Shown here piece after piece: positions 1 to 8,716 of a DNA stretch of 64,000 bases. The stretch is from Curtobacterium sp. MCBD17_035 (GTDB lineage: Bacteria > Actinomycetota > Actinomycetes > Actinomycetales > Microbacteriaceae). Positions within the stretch are counted from its first letter, which is position 1. Every line of letters begins with the position of its first letter. The notes beneath the pieces are model-generated. The model had not been told where the DNA came from, made no database searches, and saw only the letters and a program-made list of their open reading frames with translations. The stretch lies in the NCBI RefSeq assembly GCF_003234815.2, contig NZ_CP126279.1, positions 2,418,001 through 2,482,000 of the forward strand. The letters are read 5' to 3'. The translations under genes were made by a program, and so were the position numbers.

Positions 1-751
1 GCGCGAGTTCGAACGCCCGGGCCAGACCGACGGCACCGGCGACGTCCTCGGTGCCCGAGCGGACGCCACGTTCCTGCCCACCGCCGTGCAGGAGCGGCTC
101 GATCGGGATCCCCCGACGCACCGCGAGCGCGCCGATCCCCTTCGGGGTGCCGAGCTTGTGTCCGGACACGCTGACCGCGTCCGCGCCGAGCACGTCGAGC
201 CCGACGGGCAGCCACGGGGCGGACTGCACGGCATCGCTGTGCAGGGGTACGCCGACGGCGTGCGCGACCGCGGCGAGCGCCGGGATGTCCTGCACCGTGC
301 CGATCTCGTTGTTCGCGTGCGCGACGCTGACCAGCGTGGTGTCCGGCGTGAGCGCGGCGGCCAGGTCGGCCGGGTCGAGCCTCCCGTCCGACCCCACCGG
401 CAGGAGGTCGACGGTGAAGCCGTGGTGCCGTACCAGGTGGTCGCAGCTCGCGAGGACGGCGTCGTGCTCGGTCGGGAGGGTGAGCACCCGGCGACCGCGC
501 GGCGCGGCGAGCGCGATGCCCTTGACCGCGGTGTTGTCGGACTCGGTACCGCCGCTCGTGAACACGACCTCGGCGGGTCGGCAGCCGAGCGCGCCGGCGA
601 CCACCGCCCGCGCCGCGGCGAGGCCCTGCGCGGCCCGGGCACCGACCTCGTGGGTGGACGAGGGGTTGCCGAAGTCGCCCGTGAGCCAGGGCCACATCGC
701 CTCGAGGACCTCGCGGCGGACGGGCGCGGTCGCGGCGTGGTCGAGGTACAC
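1..751 (-). CDS. Cysteine desulfurase, NifS/IscS-like (C-terminal part beyond window edge)
   Basis: PLP-dependent aminotransferase-fold enzyme that removes sulfur from cysteine. The 250 visible residues begin with YLDHAATAP, contain HANNEIGTVQD near 145-155 and the PLP-lysine motif SGHKLGTPKG with Lys199. The catalytic-cysteine loop lies outside the window. The GTG start at 751 is preceded by AGGA with 5-nt spacing; nadC ends 7 bp upstream. Being last in a nadA-nadB-nadC operon, it probably serves the Fe-S cluster of NadA (inference from genomic context, as in other bacteria with nifS-like genes in nad operons). Family assignment is firm; the housekeeping versus NAD-specific role is inferred. 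Confidence 0.9.
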   Translation of the reverse strand, partial: MYLDHAATAPVRREVLEAMWPWLTGDFGNPSSTHEVGARAAQGLAAARAVVAGALGCRPAEVVFTSGGTESDNTAVKGIALAAPRGRRVLTLPTEHDAVLASCDHLVRHHGFTVDLLPVGSDGRLDPADLAAALTPDTTLVSVAHANNEIGTVQDIPALAAVAHAVGVPLHSDAVQSAPWLPVGLDVLGADAVSVSGHKLGTPKGIGALAVRRGIPIEPLLHGGGQERGVRSGTEDVAGAVGLARAFELA

Positions 752-758
752 GGCCGTC

Positions 759-1700
759 CTACCGATCGCGCGGGGCCGTGGCGACGTCGGGCTCGACGAC
801 GACGTCGAGCCCGAGGTCGAGCGCCCGGGCCGAGTGCGTGAGCGCTCCGACGGACACGATGTCCACGCCGGTCGCCGCGATGGCCGCGACGGACTCGAGC
901 GTCACGCCACCCGACGCCTCGACGAGGGCGCGACCGCCGACGAGCGCCACGCCCGCACGGAGCATGTCCGGCGTGAAGTTGTCGAGCATGATCGTGTCGA
1001 CGCCGGCGCCGACCACGGGTTCGATCTGGTCGATGCGGTCGACCTCGACCGCGAGGTGGACGGTGTGCCCGAGCCGCTCCCGCGCTGCGCGGATGGCCTC
1101 CTCGATCGGGACGCCCCGGGCTGCGAGCACCGCCAGGTGGTTGTCCTTGGCGAGCACCGCGTCGGACAGCGACGTCCGGTGGTTGTGTCCGCCCCCGCAG
1201 CGGACCGCGTGTCGCTCCAGCGCGCGGAGGCCGGGCGTCGTCTTGCGGGTGTCGACGATGCGAGCACGGGTGTCGGCCACCGCCGCGACGTAGCGCGCGG
1301 TGACCGTGGCGATGCCGGACATCCGCTGCACGAGGTTGAGGGCGACGCGTTCCGCGCGGAGCACCGACCGCGCGGCACCGGAAACGATCGCGAGCGTGTC
1401 GCCGGCCGCGAACGTGGCGCCGTCCGCACGCTCGAGTGTGACGACGATGCCGGGGTCGACCGCGGCCATGACGGCGGCGAACACGCCACCGCCGCTGAGC
1501 ACGCCCGGCTCGCGCGCGGCCAAGGTGGCGGTGGCCGTGGCGTCGGCGGGCACGAACGCCTCGCTCGTCACGTCGCCCCAGGGGGCGTCCTCCTCGAGGG
1601 CGGTCTCGATGACGCGACGCAGCGCATGCGGCGGGATCGCCCCGACGGCGGTGGGGGTCGTGGGCGCGGCGGCAGTGGCACCGGTCGTGATGTCGGTCAT
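759..1700 (-). CDS. nadC: Nicotinate-nucleotide pyrophosphorylase (quinolinate phosphoribosyltransferase)
   Basis: 313 aa. Converts quinolinate plus PRPP to nicotinate mononucleotide, CO2 and PPi, the third step of de novo NAD synthesis in the cytosol. TRKTTPG at 151-157, RCGGGHNHR at 167-175 and KDNH at 185-188 are the family's substrate-binding segments, and the length is typical apart from an Ala/Thr/Pro-rich N-terminal 20 residues. The ATG overlaps the nadB stop as ATGA, indicating translational coupling. Stop is TAG at 759-761. No missing catalytic residue was noticed. Confidence 0.97.
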   Translation of the reverse strand: MTDITTGATAAAPTTPTAVGAIPPHALRRVIETALEEDAPWGDVTSEAFVPADATATATLAAREPGVLSGGGVFAAVMAAVDPGIVVTLERADGATFAAGDTLAIVSGAARSVLRAERVALNLVQRMSGIATVTARYVAAVADTRARIVDTRKTTPGLRALERHAVRCGGGHNHRTSLSDAVLAKDNHLAVLAARGVPIEEAIRAARERLGHTVHLAVEVDRIDQIEPVVGAGVDTIMLDNFTPDMLRAGVALVGGRALVEASGGVTLESVAAIAATGVDIVSVGALTHSARALDLGLDVVVEPDVATAPRDR

Positions 1701-3325
1701 GCAGGAACTCCCTGTCGTGATGCGGTGGTGGGGACCGTGCGGGACACGGTCCCCTGCGTCGTCGACACCCAGGCGAGGGGCCGCGCCTGCGCGGGATCGG
1801 TGCCGGGGTGGTCGGTGCGGGCGTGGGCGCCGCGGGACTCGGTGCGGGCCGCCGCCGCGTGGGCGACGAGGCGGGCGAGGGTCAGGAGGTTGCGGTCCTC
1901 GAGGGCGCCGACGCTCGGCGTCGGGGCGGCGACCTCGAGCGCCGCGAGGTCCCGCGCGGCGTCGGCCAGTCCGTCGGCGTCGCGGAGCAACCCGACCCGG
2001 TCCTCCATGACGGCTTGGAGCGCCGGACGCACGCGGGCCTCGTCGACCGGTGCCGGGCCTCCCGGCCGGGAGGCCCGGTCCGGGTCCGCCACGGACGTGA
2101 CCGCGAGTGCGTGCGGACCCCGCAGGCGCGGCCGTGCCGGCCGCGGGACGTCGAGGGCGTCGGCGGCGCGCACGCCGAAGACGAGCCCCTCGAGCAGGGA
2201 GTTCGACGCCAGGCGGTTCGCGCCGTGGACGCCGGTGCAGGCCGCCTCACCGACCGCGGACAGGCCCGGGAGGCTCGCCCGGCCCTCGACGTCGGTCGCG
2301 ATCCCGCCCATCGCGTAGTGCGCCGCCGGCGCGACGGGCACGGGTTCGCGCGTCCAGTCGAACCCCGCCGCGCGCGTGGCCCGGGTCAGCCCCGGGAACC
2401 GGATCGGGAGCGTGGCACCGAGCGCGGTGGCGTCGAGCATCACGGGATCCCCGCCCTGCGCGCGCATCGCGGCCGCGATGCCGCGAGCGACGACGTCACG
2501 GGGTGCGAGCTCCGCGTCGGGGTGCACGGCCGTCATGAAGCGGCGCCCCGCCTGGTCGCGGAGGACCGCGCCCTCCCCGCGCACTGCCTCGGAGACGAGG
2601 CCGCCGCCGGGGACCGCGAGCCGGGTCGGGTGGAACTGCACGAACTCGAGGTCCGCGAGGACGGCACCGGCCCGCCACGCGGCCGCCACGCCGTCCCCCG
2701 TCGCCACGAGCGGGTTCGTGGTGTGTCGGTAGAGGTGCCCGGCCCCACCCGTCGCGAGGACGACCGCGTCGGCGGCGATGCGCAGCGGTTCGCCGAGGAG
2801 GTCGAGGACGTCCACGCCGCGGACGGCGCCCTCGTGCACGACCAGGTCGACGAGGAACGTCCGCTCGAGGATCGTGACGTGGCGGTCGAGCAGCGCGCGG
2901 ACGAGCGCTCGTTCGATCGCCGCGCCGGTCGCGTCGCCGTCCGCGTGCAGGATGCGACGGCGGCCGTGGGCGGCCTCGACACCGCGCGTCAGGTCGTCGC
3001 CGTGCACCTCCTGGCTCGCCGGGTCGCGGGTCCGGTCGAACGCGATGCCGATCGCGAGGAGGTCCCGGACGCGAGCCGGTCCGTCGGCGCAGAGGACCTC
3101 GATCGCGTGCTGGTCCCCGGCTCCCGCACCGGCGGCGACGGTGTCCGCGACGTGGGCGCCGACCGAGTCGTCCGCGCCGAACGCGACCGCGATGCCGCCC
3201 TGTGCGTACGTGGTCGCCGCGTCGGTGAGGGCGCCCTTCGTCACGAGGGTGACGTCGTGTCGTCCGCTGGCACGGACGGCGGTGGTGAGGCCCGCGATGC
3301 CGGAGCCGACGACGACGACGTGCAT
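1697..3325 (-). CDS. nadB: L-aspartate oxidase
   Basis: 542 aa flavoprotein that oxidises L-aspartate to iminoaspartate, the substrate NadA condenses with dihydroxyacetone phosphate. The N-terminal VVVGSGIAGLT (4-14) is the FAD dinucleotide-binding loop; the succinate-dehydrogenase/fumarate-reductase-type HGANRLASNSLLEG segment lies in the second half. The start ATG at 3325 overlaps the nadA stop (ATGA), and the end overlaps nadC (ATGA). The C-terminal domain carries an odd 26-bp perfect DNA palindrome (2053-2078) encoding an Arg-Ala-Ser-Arg-Pro-Gly-Gly-Pro stretch, probably a tolerated loop insertion. Confidence 0.96.
   Translation of the reverse strand: MHVVVVGSGIAGLTTAVRASGRHDVTLVTKGALTDAATTYAQGGIAVAFGADDSVGAHVADTVAAGAGAGDQHAIEVLCADGPARVRDLLAIGIAFDRTRDPASQEVHGDDLTRGVEAAHGRRRILHADGDATGAAIERALVRALLDRHVTILERTFLVDLVVHEGAVRGVDVLDLLGEPLRIAADAVVLATGGAGHLYRHTTNPLVATGDGVAAAWRAGAVLADLEFVQFHPTRLAVPGGGLVSEAVRGEGAVLRDQAGRRFMTAVHPDAELAPRDVVARGIAAAMRAQGGDPVMLDATALGATLPIRFPGLTRATRAAGFDWTREPVPVAPAAHYAMGGIATDVEGRASLPGLSAVGEAACTGVHGANRLASNSLLEGLVFGVRAADALDVPRPARPRLRGPHALAVTSVADPDRASRPGGPAPVDEARVRPALQAVMEDRVGLLRDADGLADAARDLAALEVAAPTPSVGALEDRNLLTLARLVAHAAAARTESRGAHARTDHPGTDPAQARPLAWVSTTQGTVSRTVPTTASRQGVPA
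2053..2078. repeat. 26-bp perfect palindrome inside nadB
   Basis: Centred on CCTCCCGGCCGGGAGG, extended on both sides by GGC/GCC and CCG/CGG so that all 26 bases pair with their mirror. It is made of the same GGGAGGCC motif that recurs in the 75-bp intergenic elements and in several other coding regions of this window. It falls in the NadB C-terminal helical domain where sequence is usually variable. Confidence 0.85.
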
Positions 3326-4653
3326 CAGGCCTCCCGGCCTGCGTCGAGGGGACGGGCGGGGGCGAGGGGGCGAGTGGGCGCGAGGGGGCGGGGGCGTGCG
3401 GCGAGCATGCGCTCGAGCGCGACCCGCGCGTCGGCCGCGATGTCGTCCGGGACCCGGACCTCGTTGAGGACCTCGCCGCGGACCAGCGCCTCGAGCACCC
3501 ATGCGAGGTAGCCCGGGTGGATCCGGTACATCGTCGAGCACGGGCACACCACGGGGTCGAGGCAGGAGATGTCGTGCTGCGGGAACTCGGCCGCCAGCCG
3601 GTTCACCATGTTGATCTCGGTGCCGATCGCGAAGGTCGTGGGCTCCTCGGCCGCGGCGACGACCTTGCGGATGAGGTCGGTGCTGCCGGCGACGTCCGCG
3701 GCGTCGACGACCTCCATCGGGCACTCGGGGTGCACGACCACGACGACGTCGGGATCGGCGGCGCGCGCCTGCTCGATCTGCTCGACGGTGAACCGGCGGT
3801 GCACGGAACAGAACCCGTGCCACAGGACGACCTGGGCCGCCTGGAGCGTTGCGGCGTCGTTGCCGCCGAGCGGCTTCCGGGGGTTCCACATCGGCATGCG
3901 GTCGGTGCTGATCCCCATCGCCTTCGCGGTGTTCCGCCCGAGGTGCTGGTCCGGGAAGAACAGGACGCGCTGGCCGCGCTCGAACGCCCACTCGAGGACG
4001 GTCGCGGCGTTCGAGGACGTGCAGACGATGCCGCCGTGACGACCGCAGAACGCCTTGAGGTCCGCCGCCGAGTTCATGTAGGTGACCGGGATCACCGGCA
4101 CGCGGCCGTCGGCGTCGGGCTCGGTGCCGTACAGGAGTTCGAGCTGCTCCCAGGCCGCCTCGACGCTGTCGATGTCGGCCATGTCCGCCATCGAGCACCC
4201 GGCGGCGAGGTTCGGCAGGATGACGTGCTGCTCGGGGCGGGCGAGGACGTCCGCGGTCTCGGCCATGAAGTGGACGCCGCAGAACACGATCGCCTCGGCG
4301 TCGGGACGGGTGAGCGCGGCGTTCGCGAGCTGGAAGGAGTCGCCGAGGAAGTCCGCGTGTCGCACGACCTCGTCGCGCTGGTAGAAGTGCCCGAGCACGA
4401 CGACCCGATCGCCGAGGGTGGCCTTGGCGGCCTCGATCCGGGCGTGCAGCTCGGCCTCCGGCGCGGTCCGGTACTCCCCCGGGATCACGCCCTGGCGCGG
4501 CGCCCGGGTGGGGATGAGGTCGGACATCGAGGACCCGGGACCGTAGCCGGGCCGGGCATCGAAGGTCCAGGTCGGAGCGGCGAGGTCGGGCGTGCAGGTG
4601 CTGCCGGCCGCGCGACCGTTCGAGATGAGGTCGATGGTGGTTGCGATGGACAT
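3325..4653 (-). CDS. nadA: Quinolinate synthase A
   Basis: 442 aa. Condenses iminoaspartate with dihydroxyacetone phosphate to quinolinate using a [4Fe-4S] cluster. Three cysteine contexts expected for the cluster are visible: FCGVHFMAE, VCTSSNA and CPCSTMYRIHPG. VLGHFYQRDEVV is the typical N-terminal substrate segment. About 65 residues precede it and are unlike the compact E. coli form but common in actinobacteria. Its ATG at 4653 overlaps the nrtR stop (ATGA) and its own stop overlaps the nadB start. Expected to be repressed by NrtR when NAD metabolites are abundant (inference). Confidence 0.97.
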   Translation of the reverse strand: MSIATTIDLISNGRAAGSTCTPDLAAPTWTFDARPGYGPGSSMSDLIPTRAPRQGVIPGEYRTAPEAELHARIEAAKATLGDRVVVLGHFYQRDEVVRHADFLGDSFQLANAALTRPDAEAIVFCGVHFMAETADVLARPEQHVILPNLAAGCSMADMADIDSVEAAWEQLELLYGTEPDADGRVPVIPVTYMNSAADLKAFCGRHGGIVCTSSNAATVLEWAFERGQRVLFFPDQHLGRNTAKAMGISTDRMPMWNPRKPLGGNDAATLQAAQVVLWHGFCSVHRRFTVEQIEQARAADPDVVVVVHPECPMEVVDAADVAGSTDLIRKVVAAAEEPTTFAIGTEINMVNRLAAEFPQHDISCLDPVVCPCSTMYRIHPGYLAWVLEALVRGEVLNEVRVPDDIAADARVALERMLAARPRPLAPTRPLAPARPLDAGREA

Positions 4654-5366
4654 CAGGTTCCCGTCGGTGGTGCTGGGGGCCGGTCGGATCCGAGGGGCCC
4701 GTTGTCGGCGAAGGCGAGGAGGGGGTTGGAGCGGTACAGGCGCGCCGGCCGGTGACGGCCTCCCGACGACACCTCGTCGGTCGCGACGATCGCGTCCGAC
4801 TGGGCCACCTGCCGGCGGAAGTTCGCCGGGTCCAGGCGGCGGCCGAGGATCGCCTCGTGGACGCTGCGGAGCTCGGCGAGCGTGAAGCGGTCGCCGAGGA
4901 ACGCCTGGGCGATCCGCGAGTAGCCGACCTTGTTCCGCAGGCGCCACAGCGCGTAGTCGACGATGCGGTCGTGGTCGAAGGCGAGTCGTGGCAGGTGCTC
5001 GGCGAAGAACCAGCGGACGTTCCAGTCGTCGGGCACACCGGGCGTCTCGTCGCCGCGGACGAGCGCCCAGTAGACGATCGAGACCACCCGGTCCGGCGAT
5101 CGGTCGACGTCGCCGAAGGCGTACAGCTGCTCGAGGTACCGGGGCTGCACGCGGGTGGTCTCGAACAGCCGGGTGGCCGCGGACTCCTCGAGGCCCTCGT
5201 CGACGCCGACCCATCCACCGGGCAGCGCCCAGGACCCCTCGAACGGCTCGGTCACGCGGCGGACCAGGGGCATCGCCAGCGCGAGTTCGCCCGTCTCAGG
5301 GTGCCGTCGGAGCGCCACGATGACCGTCGACACGGCGACGCGGATGCCGTGGTCCGGTGTGGTCAT
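4653..5366 (-). CDS. nrtR: NrtR-type NUDIX-domain transcriptional regulator of NAD synthesis
   Basis: 237 aa from the ATG at 5366, which has AGGA five bases upstream (GTG at 5369 is an alternative). Residues about 5-150 form a NUDIX fold (ALPGGWVGVDEGLEESA), but the catalytic REXXEE of the Nudix box is replaced by RLFETT, so hydrolase activity is probably lost. The C-terminal part has FTLAELRSVHEAILGRRLD and NFRR, the winged-helix region typical of NrtR. It is the first gene of nrtR-nadA-nadB-nadC-nifS and lies directly behind two palindromic operators, which suggests autorepression. Family is clear; ligand (ADP-ribose in studied NrtRs) is inferred. Confidence 0.88.
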   Translation of the reverse strand: MTTPDHGIRVAVSTVIVALRRHPETGELALAMPLVRRVTEPFEGSWALPGGWVGVDEGLEESAATRLFETTRVQPRYLEQLYAFGDVDRSPDRVVSIVYWALVRGDETPGVPDDWNVRWFFAEHLPRLAFDHDRIVDYALWRLRNKVGYSRIAQAFLGDRFTLAELRSVHEAILGRRLDPANFRRQVAQSDAIVATDEVSSGGRHRPARLYRSNPLLAFADNGPLGSDRPPAPPTGT

Positions 5367-5390
5367 CACGATCCTGGTCCATCGGGTTCT

Positions 5391-5427
5391 GGTCGGAGTG
5401 ACCCGAACTGATGAGGTCAGTATGACC
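5391..5427 (-). promoter_or_regulatory. Tandem NrtR-like operators upstream of the nad operon
   Basis: Two 13-bp sites of the same architecture: GGTCA-GTA-TGACC at 5415-5427 (perfect 5-bp arms) and GGTCG-GAG-TGACC at 5391-5403 (one arm mismatch). Their centres are 24 bp apart and lie 31 and 55 bp upstream of the nrtR start. On the minus strand the distal site contains CATACT, a possible -10 element, so binding would occlude polymerase. The assignment to NrtR is by position only. Confidence 0.6.
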
Positions 5428-5531
5428 CCATCCCTCCGCCGACGCGAATCGGTAGAGGTGCGGCCGGATCGTCACCGCGACGAGGACGGGCCGTGACGGC
5501 CATGGAACGCGCCGCTCCTACAGTGGGCGGC

Positions 5532-5813
5532 ATGACACCGATCACGAGGATGCACGCCGTCGTGTCCGGATCGGTCCAGGGGGTCGGATTCCGCTACTGG
5601 ACCGCACGGAAGGCGGACGGGCTCGAGCTCGCCGGGTACGCACGCAACCTGTTCGACGGGACGGTCGAGGTGGAGGCCGAGGGACCGGAGACCGCGGTCG
5701 ACACGCTCATGGAGCTCCTCCACGTCGGGCCGCCGTCGGCCACCGTCACCGACGTCGCGGTGCGCTCGGTCGTGCCCCACGCCAACGGCGGGTCGTTCGA
5801 CATCCTGCACTGA
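5532..5813 (+). CDS. Acylphosphatase
   Basis: 93 aa. Hydrolyses carboxyl-phosphate bonds of acylphosphates. VSGSVQGVGFRYW places the catalytic arginine at 21, and GYARN places the catalytic asparagine at 39; GTVEVEAEGP follows as in the family. The start at 5532 is chosen because TACAGT (5519-5524) sits 7 nt before the ATG, the leaderless arrangement seen repeatedly in this window; the reading frame is open further upstream to 5493. Transcribed divergently from the nad operon. Confidence 0.93.
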   Translation: MTPITRMHAVVSGSVQGVGFRYWTARKADGLELAGYARNLFDGTVEVEAEGPETAVDTLMELLHVGPPSATVTDVAVRSVVPHANGGSFDILH

Positions 5814-5836
5814 CGCCGCCGAGTACGGTCGGACGG

Positions 5837-6994
5837 GTGCCCGGACTCGTCGCCGCCGTCTACGTCTTCACCGCCGTCATGATGGGGACGACCATCCCGA
5901 CGCCGCTGTACCCGACCTACGAGGCGCACTTCGGGTTCGGCAGCGCCGCGACGACCGTGCTGTTCGCGGTCTACGCCGGTGGCGTGATCCTCGCGCTCGT
6001 GCTCGTCGGCCGCCTGTCGGACACGATCGGCCGACGACCGGCGCTCCTCGTCGGCATCGTGCTGTCCCTGCTCTCGGCGGGGCTGTTCACGGTCGGCACC
6101 CCCGAGTGGCTCCTGTACGCGGGGCGCGTGCTCTCGGGGTTCTCCGCGGGCATCTTCACGTCCACCGCCACGGTCGCGGTGCTCGAGGCCGCCCCCCGGG
6201 GCCGCGAGAAGCTCGCCGGAGCGCTCGCCACCGCGGGGAACATCGGCGGGCTCGGACTCGGCATGCTCATGGCGGGCGTGGTCGCGACCGTCACCCCGTG
6301 GCCCCTCCGCGCGCCGTACGTGGTGCACGCCGGACTGCTCGTCATCGCGGGGTTCGCCCTGCTCACGATGCGCGAGACCGCCGGTGAGCGGACGCCGTTC
6401 CGGCTGCAACCGCCGCGCGTCCCGTCGGAGACCCGGTCGGTCTTCGGCGCGGCCGCCATCGGGGCGGTCACGGGGTTCGCGGTGTGCGGGCTGTTCTCGT
6501 CGATCGCGCCGAACTTCGTCGGCACGGTCATCGGGGTGCACTCGCCCGCGGTCGTCGGGACCGTGACGTTCCTGCTGTTCGGCGCCTCCGCGGCGGCGCA
6601 GGTGTCGCTCCGTCCCCTCTCGAACCGGGCACTCGTCCTCGTCGGGACCGTCGGCCTCGTCGTCGGCATGGCGGTGCTCGTCGTCGCTCTGCTCGCCGCG
6701 TCGCTGCCCACCCTCATCGCGTCCGCAGTGCTCGCCGGGGCCGGGCAGGGCCTCCTGTTCATGGCGGGCCTCCGGACCGTCACAGGCGCCACGGCGGCAG
6801 CGGACCGCACCGCGACGACGACCACGTACTTCGTGGTGGCGTACCTGGCGATCGCCGTCCCCGCCGTCGCGGCGGGGCTGCTCAGCCATGCCGTCGGACT
6901 GACCGCGACGGGCGTGGTGTTCGCCGCCGCGGTCGTCGTCGGGACGCTGCTCGGGCTGTTCCGGCTGCGGTCGTTCGACGCGGTCGCGCGCTGA
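5837..6994 (+). CDS. MFS transporter, about 12 membrane segments
   Basis: 385 aa integral membrane protein. GRLSDTIGRRPAL after the second hydrophobic segment is the MFS motif A (GxLaDrxGRR), and the whole chain alternates hydrophobic segments of about 20 residues. Nothing identifies the substrate; drug/H+ antiport is the common role of such proteins. The GTG start at 5837 is preceded by TACGGT (5824-5829) with a 7-nt gap, so the mRNA is probably leaderless. It starts 23 bp after the acylphosphatase stop. Confidence 0.9.
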   Translation: MPGLVAAVYVFTAVMMGTTIPTPLYPTYEAHFGFGSAATTVLFAVYAGGVILALVLVGRLSDTIGRRPALLVGIVLSLLSAGLFTVGTPEWLLYAGRVLSGFSAGIFTSTATVAVLEAAPRGREKLAGALATAGNIGGLGLGMLMAGVVATVTPWPLRAPYVVHAGLLVIAGFALLTMRETAGERTPFRLQPPRVPSETRSVFGAAAIGAVTGFAVCGLFSSIAPNFVGTVIGVHSPAVVGTVTFLLFGASAAAQVSLRPLSNRALVLVGTVGLVVGMAVLVVALLAASLPTLIASAVLAGAGQGLLFMAGLRTVTGATAAADRTATTTTYFVVAYLAIAVPAVAAGLLSHAVGLTATGVVFAAAVVVGTLLGLFRLRSFDAVAR

Positions 6995-7074
6995 GCGTCG
7001 CCGCGCTGGCCCCGGGCTCCCTGGACGTCCAGCTGACCCTGTCCGATGTCACAGGAGGCCGCTAGCCTCGGTGC

Positions 7075-8571
7075 ATGGCCGATCCCGACGCCGCCACCGT
7101 CATCACCAGTGCTCGTTCCGAGCCGGCTGGGCCGTCGTCGACGTCCCCGGCGACCGCGCGCCTGGTCATCGGACTCCTGCTCGTCTCCGCGTTCGTCGTC
7201 ATCCTGAACGAGACGATCATGGGCGTGGCCCTCCCGCGGCTCATGACGGACCTGGACATCAGCGCGACGACGGGGCAATGGCTCACCACCGGGTTCATGT
7301 TGACCATGGCGGTCGTGATCCCGATCACCGGGTTCCTGCTCGAGCGGTTCCCGACGCGGCCCGTGTTCACATGGGCGATGAGCCTGTTCTCGGCGGGCAC
7401 CGTGATCGCCCTGCTCGCGCCGGGGTTCCCGGTGTTGCTCGTCGGCCGGGTCGTGCAGGCGAGCGGAACGGCGATCATGATGCCCCTGCTCATGACGACC
7501 GTGCTGACACTCGTCGAGCCGCAGCGCCGTGGCCGTGTGATGGGCAACATCTCGATCGTGATCTCGGTGGCGCCGGCGATCGGGCCCACGATCTCGGGGC
7601 TCATCCTGCAGTCGTTCACGTGGCGGTCCATGTTCGGTTTCGTCCTCCCGATCGCGCTCGCGGCCCTGGTCATCGGGCTCCTCAAGGTTCGGAACGTCTC
7701 CACGCCACGACGCGTCCCACTCGACGTCGGTTCCGTCATCGTGTCCGCGTTCGCCTTCGGCGGGATCGTGTACGGCCTGTCCAGCATCGCGACGATCGGC
7801 AGCGGGGGCATCTGGACTCCCGTCGTCGCGCTCACGGTCGGACTCGTCGCACTCGTGGCGTTCATCGCGCGGCAACGGTCCCTGCAGCGACGGGACCGCG
7901 CGCTGCTCGACCTGCGGACGTTCCGGGTGCGGACGTTCACCATCGCGATCGTCGCCATGTGCATCGCGATGATCGCCATGTTCGGCACGCTGATCCTGCT
8001 GCCGATCTACCTCGAGACCGTGCTCGGGCTGCCCGTCCTGCAGGTCGGTCTGCTGCTCCTGCCTGGCGGGCTCGTCATGGGTCTGCTCTCGCCGGTGGTC
8101 GGGCGGCTGTACGACCAGCACGGCGCGCAGGTGCTCGCGGTGCCGGGCGCAGTCCTCGTGAGCGTCGTGCTGTGGATGTTCACGATGCTCAGCCCGACGA
8201 CGAGCGTGTGGTTCGTGCTCGCGGCGCACGTGCTCCTCAGCATCGGGCTCGCGCTCACCTTCACGCCGTTGTTCACCGCGGGACTCGGTGGACTCACGCC
8301 CGACCTGTACTCGCACGGGTCGGCGCTGCTCGGAACGGCTCAGCAGCTGGCGGGGGCTGCGGGGACTGCCCTCTTCGTCACCCTCATGGCGATCGGCACC
8401 GCTGCCGCGGGTGGGGGCGCGAGTTCGGCGGTCTCGGTCGATGCGACCGCAGCCGGCGTCCGGACGGCGTTCCTCGTCGGCGCGATCATCTCGCTGTTCG
8501 GCATCGCCGCCTCCGCGATGGTCCGCAAGCCGGAGCTCGCGCCGGGCCTCGTGCCGTCGGCCACGCACTGA
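7075..8571 (+). CDS. MFS drug transporter, DHA2 (EmrB/QacA) family
   Basis: 498 aa with about 14 hydrophobic segments. The early segment FVVILNETIMGVALPRL matches the DHA2 motif near TM1, and LVGRVVQASGTAIMMPL the region near TM4; the length fits the 14-TM class. Likely proton-driven multidrug efflux, substrate unknown. TAGCCT at 7063-7068 lies 6 nt before the ATG, pointing to a leaderless transcript; an AGGAGG at 7053-7058 is too far away to act as a ribosome binding site. It is not coupled to the preceding MFS gene (80-bp gap). Confidence 0.92.
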   Translation: MADPDAATVITSARSEPAGPSSTSPATARLVIGLLLVSAFVVILNETIMGVALPRLMTDLDISATTGQWLTTGFMLTMAVVIPITGFLLERFPTRPVFTWAMSLFSAGTVIALLAPGFPVLLVGRVVQASGTAIMMPLLMTTVLTLVEPQRRGRVMGNISIVISVAPAIGPTISGLILQSFTWRSMFGFVLPIALAALVIGLLKVRNVSTPRRVPLDVGSVIVSAFAFGGIVYGLSSIATIGSGGIWTPVVALTVGLVALVAFIARQRSLQRRDRALLDLRTFRVRTFTIAIVAMCIAMIAMFGTLILLPIYLETVLGLPVLQVGLLLLPGGLVMGLLSPVVGRLYDQHGAQVLAVPGAVLVSVVLWMFTMLSPTTSVWFVLAAHVLLSIGLALTFTPLFTAGLGGLTPDLYSHGSALLGTAQQLAGAAGTALFVTLMAIGTAAAGGGASSAVSVDATAAGVRTAFLVGAIISLFGIAASAMVRKPELAPGLVPSATH

Positions 8572-8645
8572 CCCTCGGTGCGACCGACGGACCGACTGAC
8601 CGACCCACGCGCTGCGCTGCGCTGCGACCGAGACGCGACCGACAC

Positions 8646-8674
8646 GACCCGTCTGTCCGTCTGACCGACGGGTC
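8646..8674. terminator. Hairpin downstream of the DHA2 transporter
   Basis: GACCCGTC at 8646-8653 pairs with GACGGGTC at 8667-8674 across a 13-nt loop. No U-tract follows. The preceding bases (8580-8640) are a run of imperfect GACCGAC and GCGCT repeats. Confidence 0.4.
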
Positions 8675-8716
8675 GGAAGCACCGACGCCTCCCCGTCGCA
8701 TGAGAGGGTGACCCCC

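Noticed and set aside
3325..5214. Reading nadA as a fusion extending upstream through the NUDIX gene
   Set aside because: The extra N-terminal frame is an out-of-frame Arg-rich reading of nrtR; the ATGA at 4653 gives the usual start.
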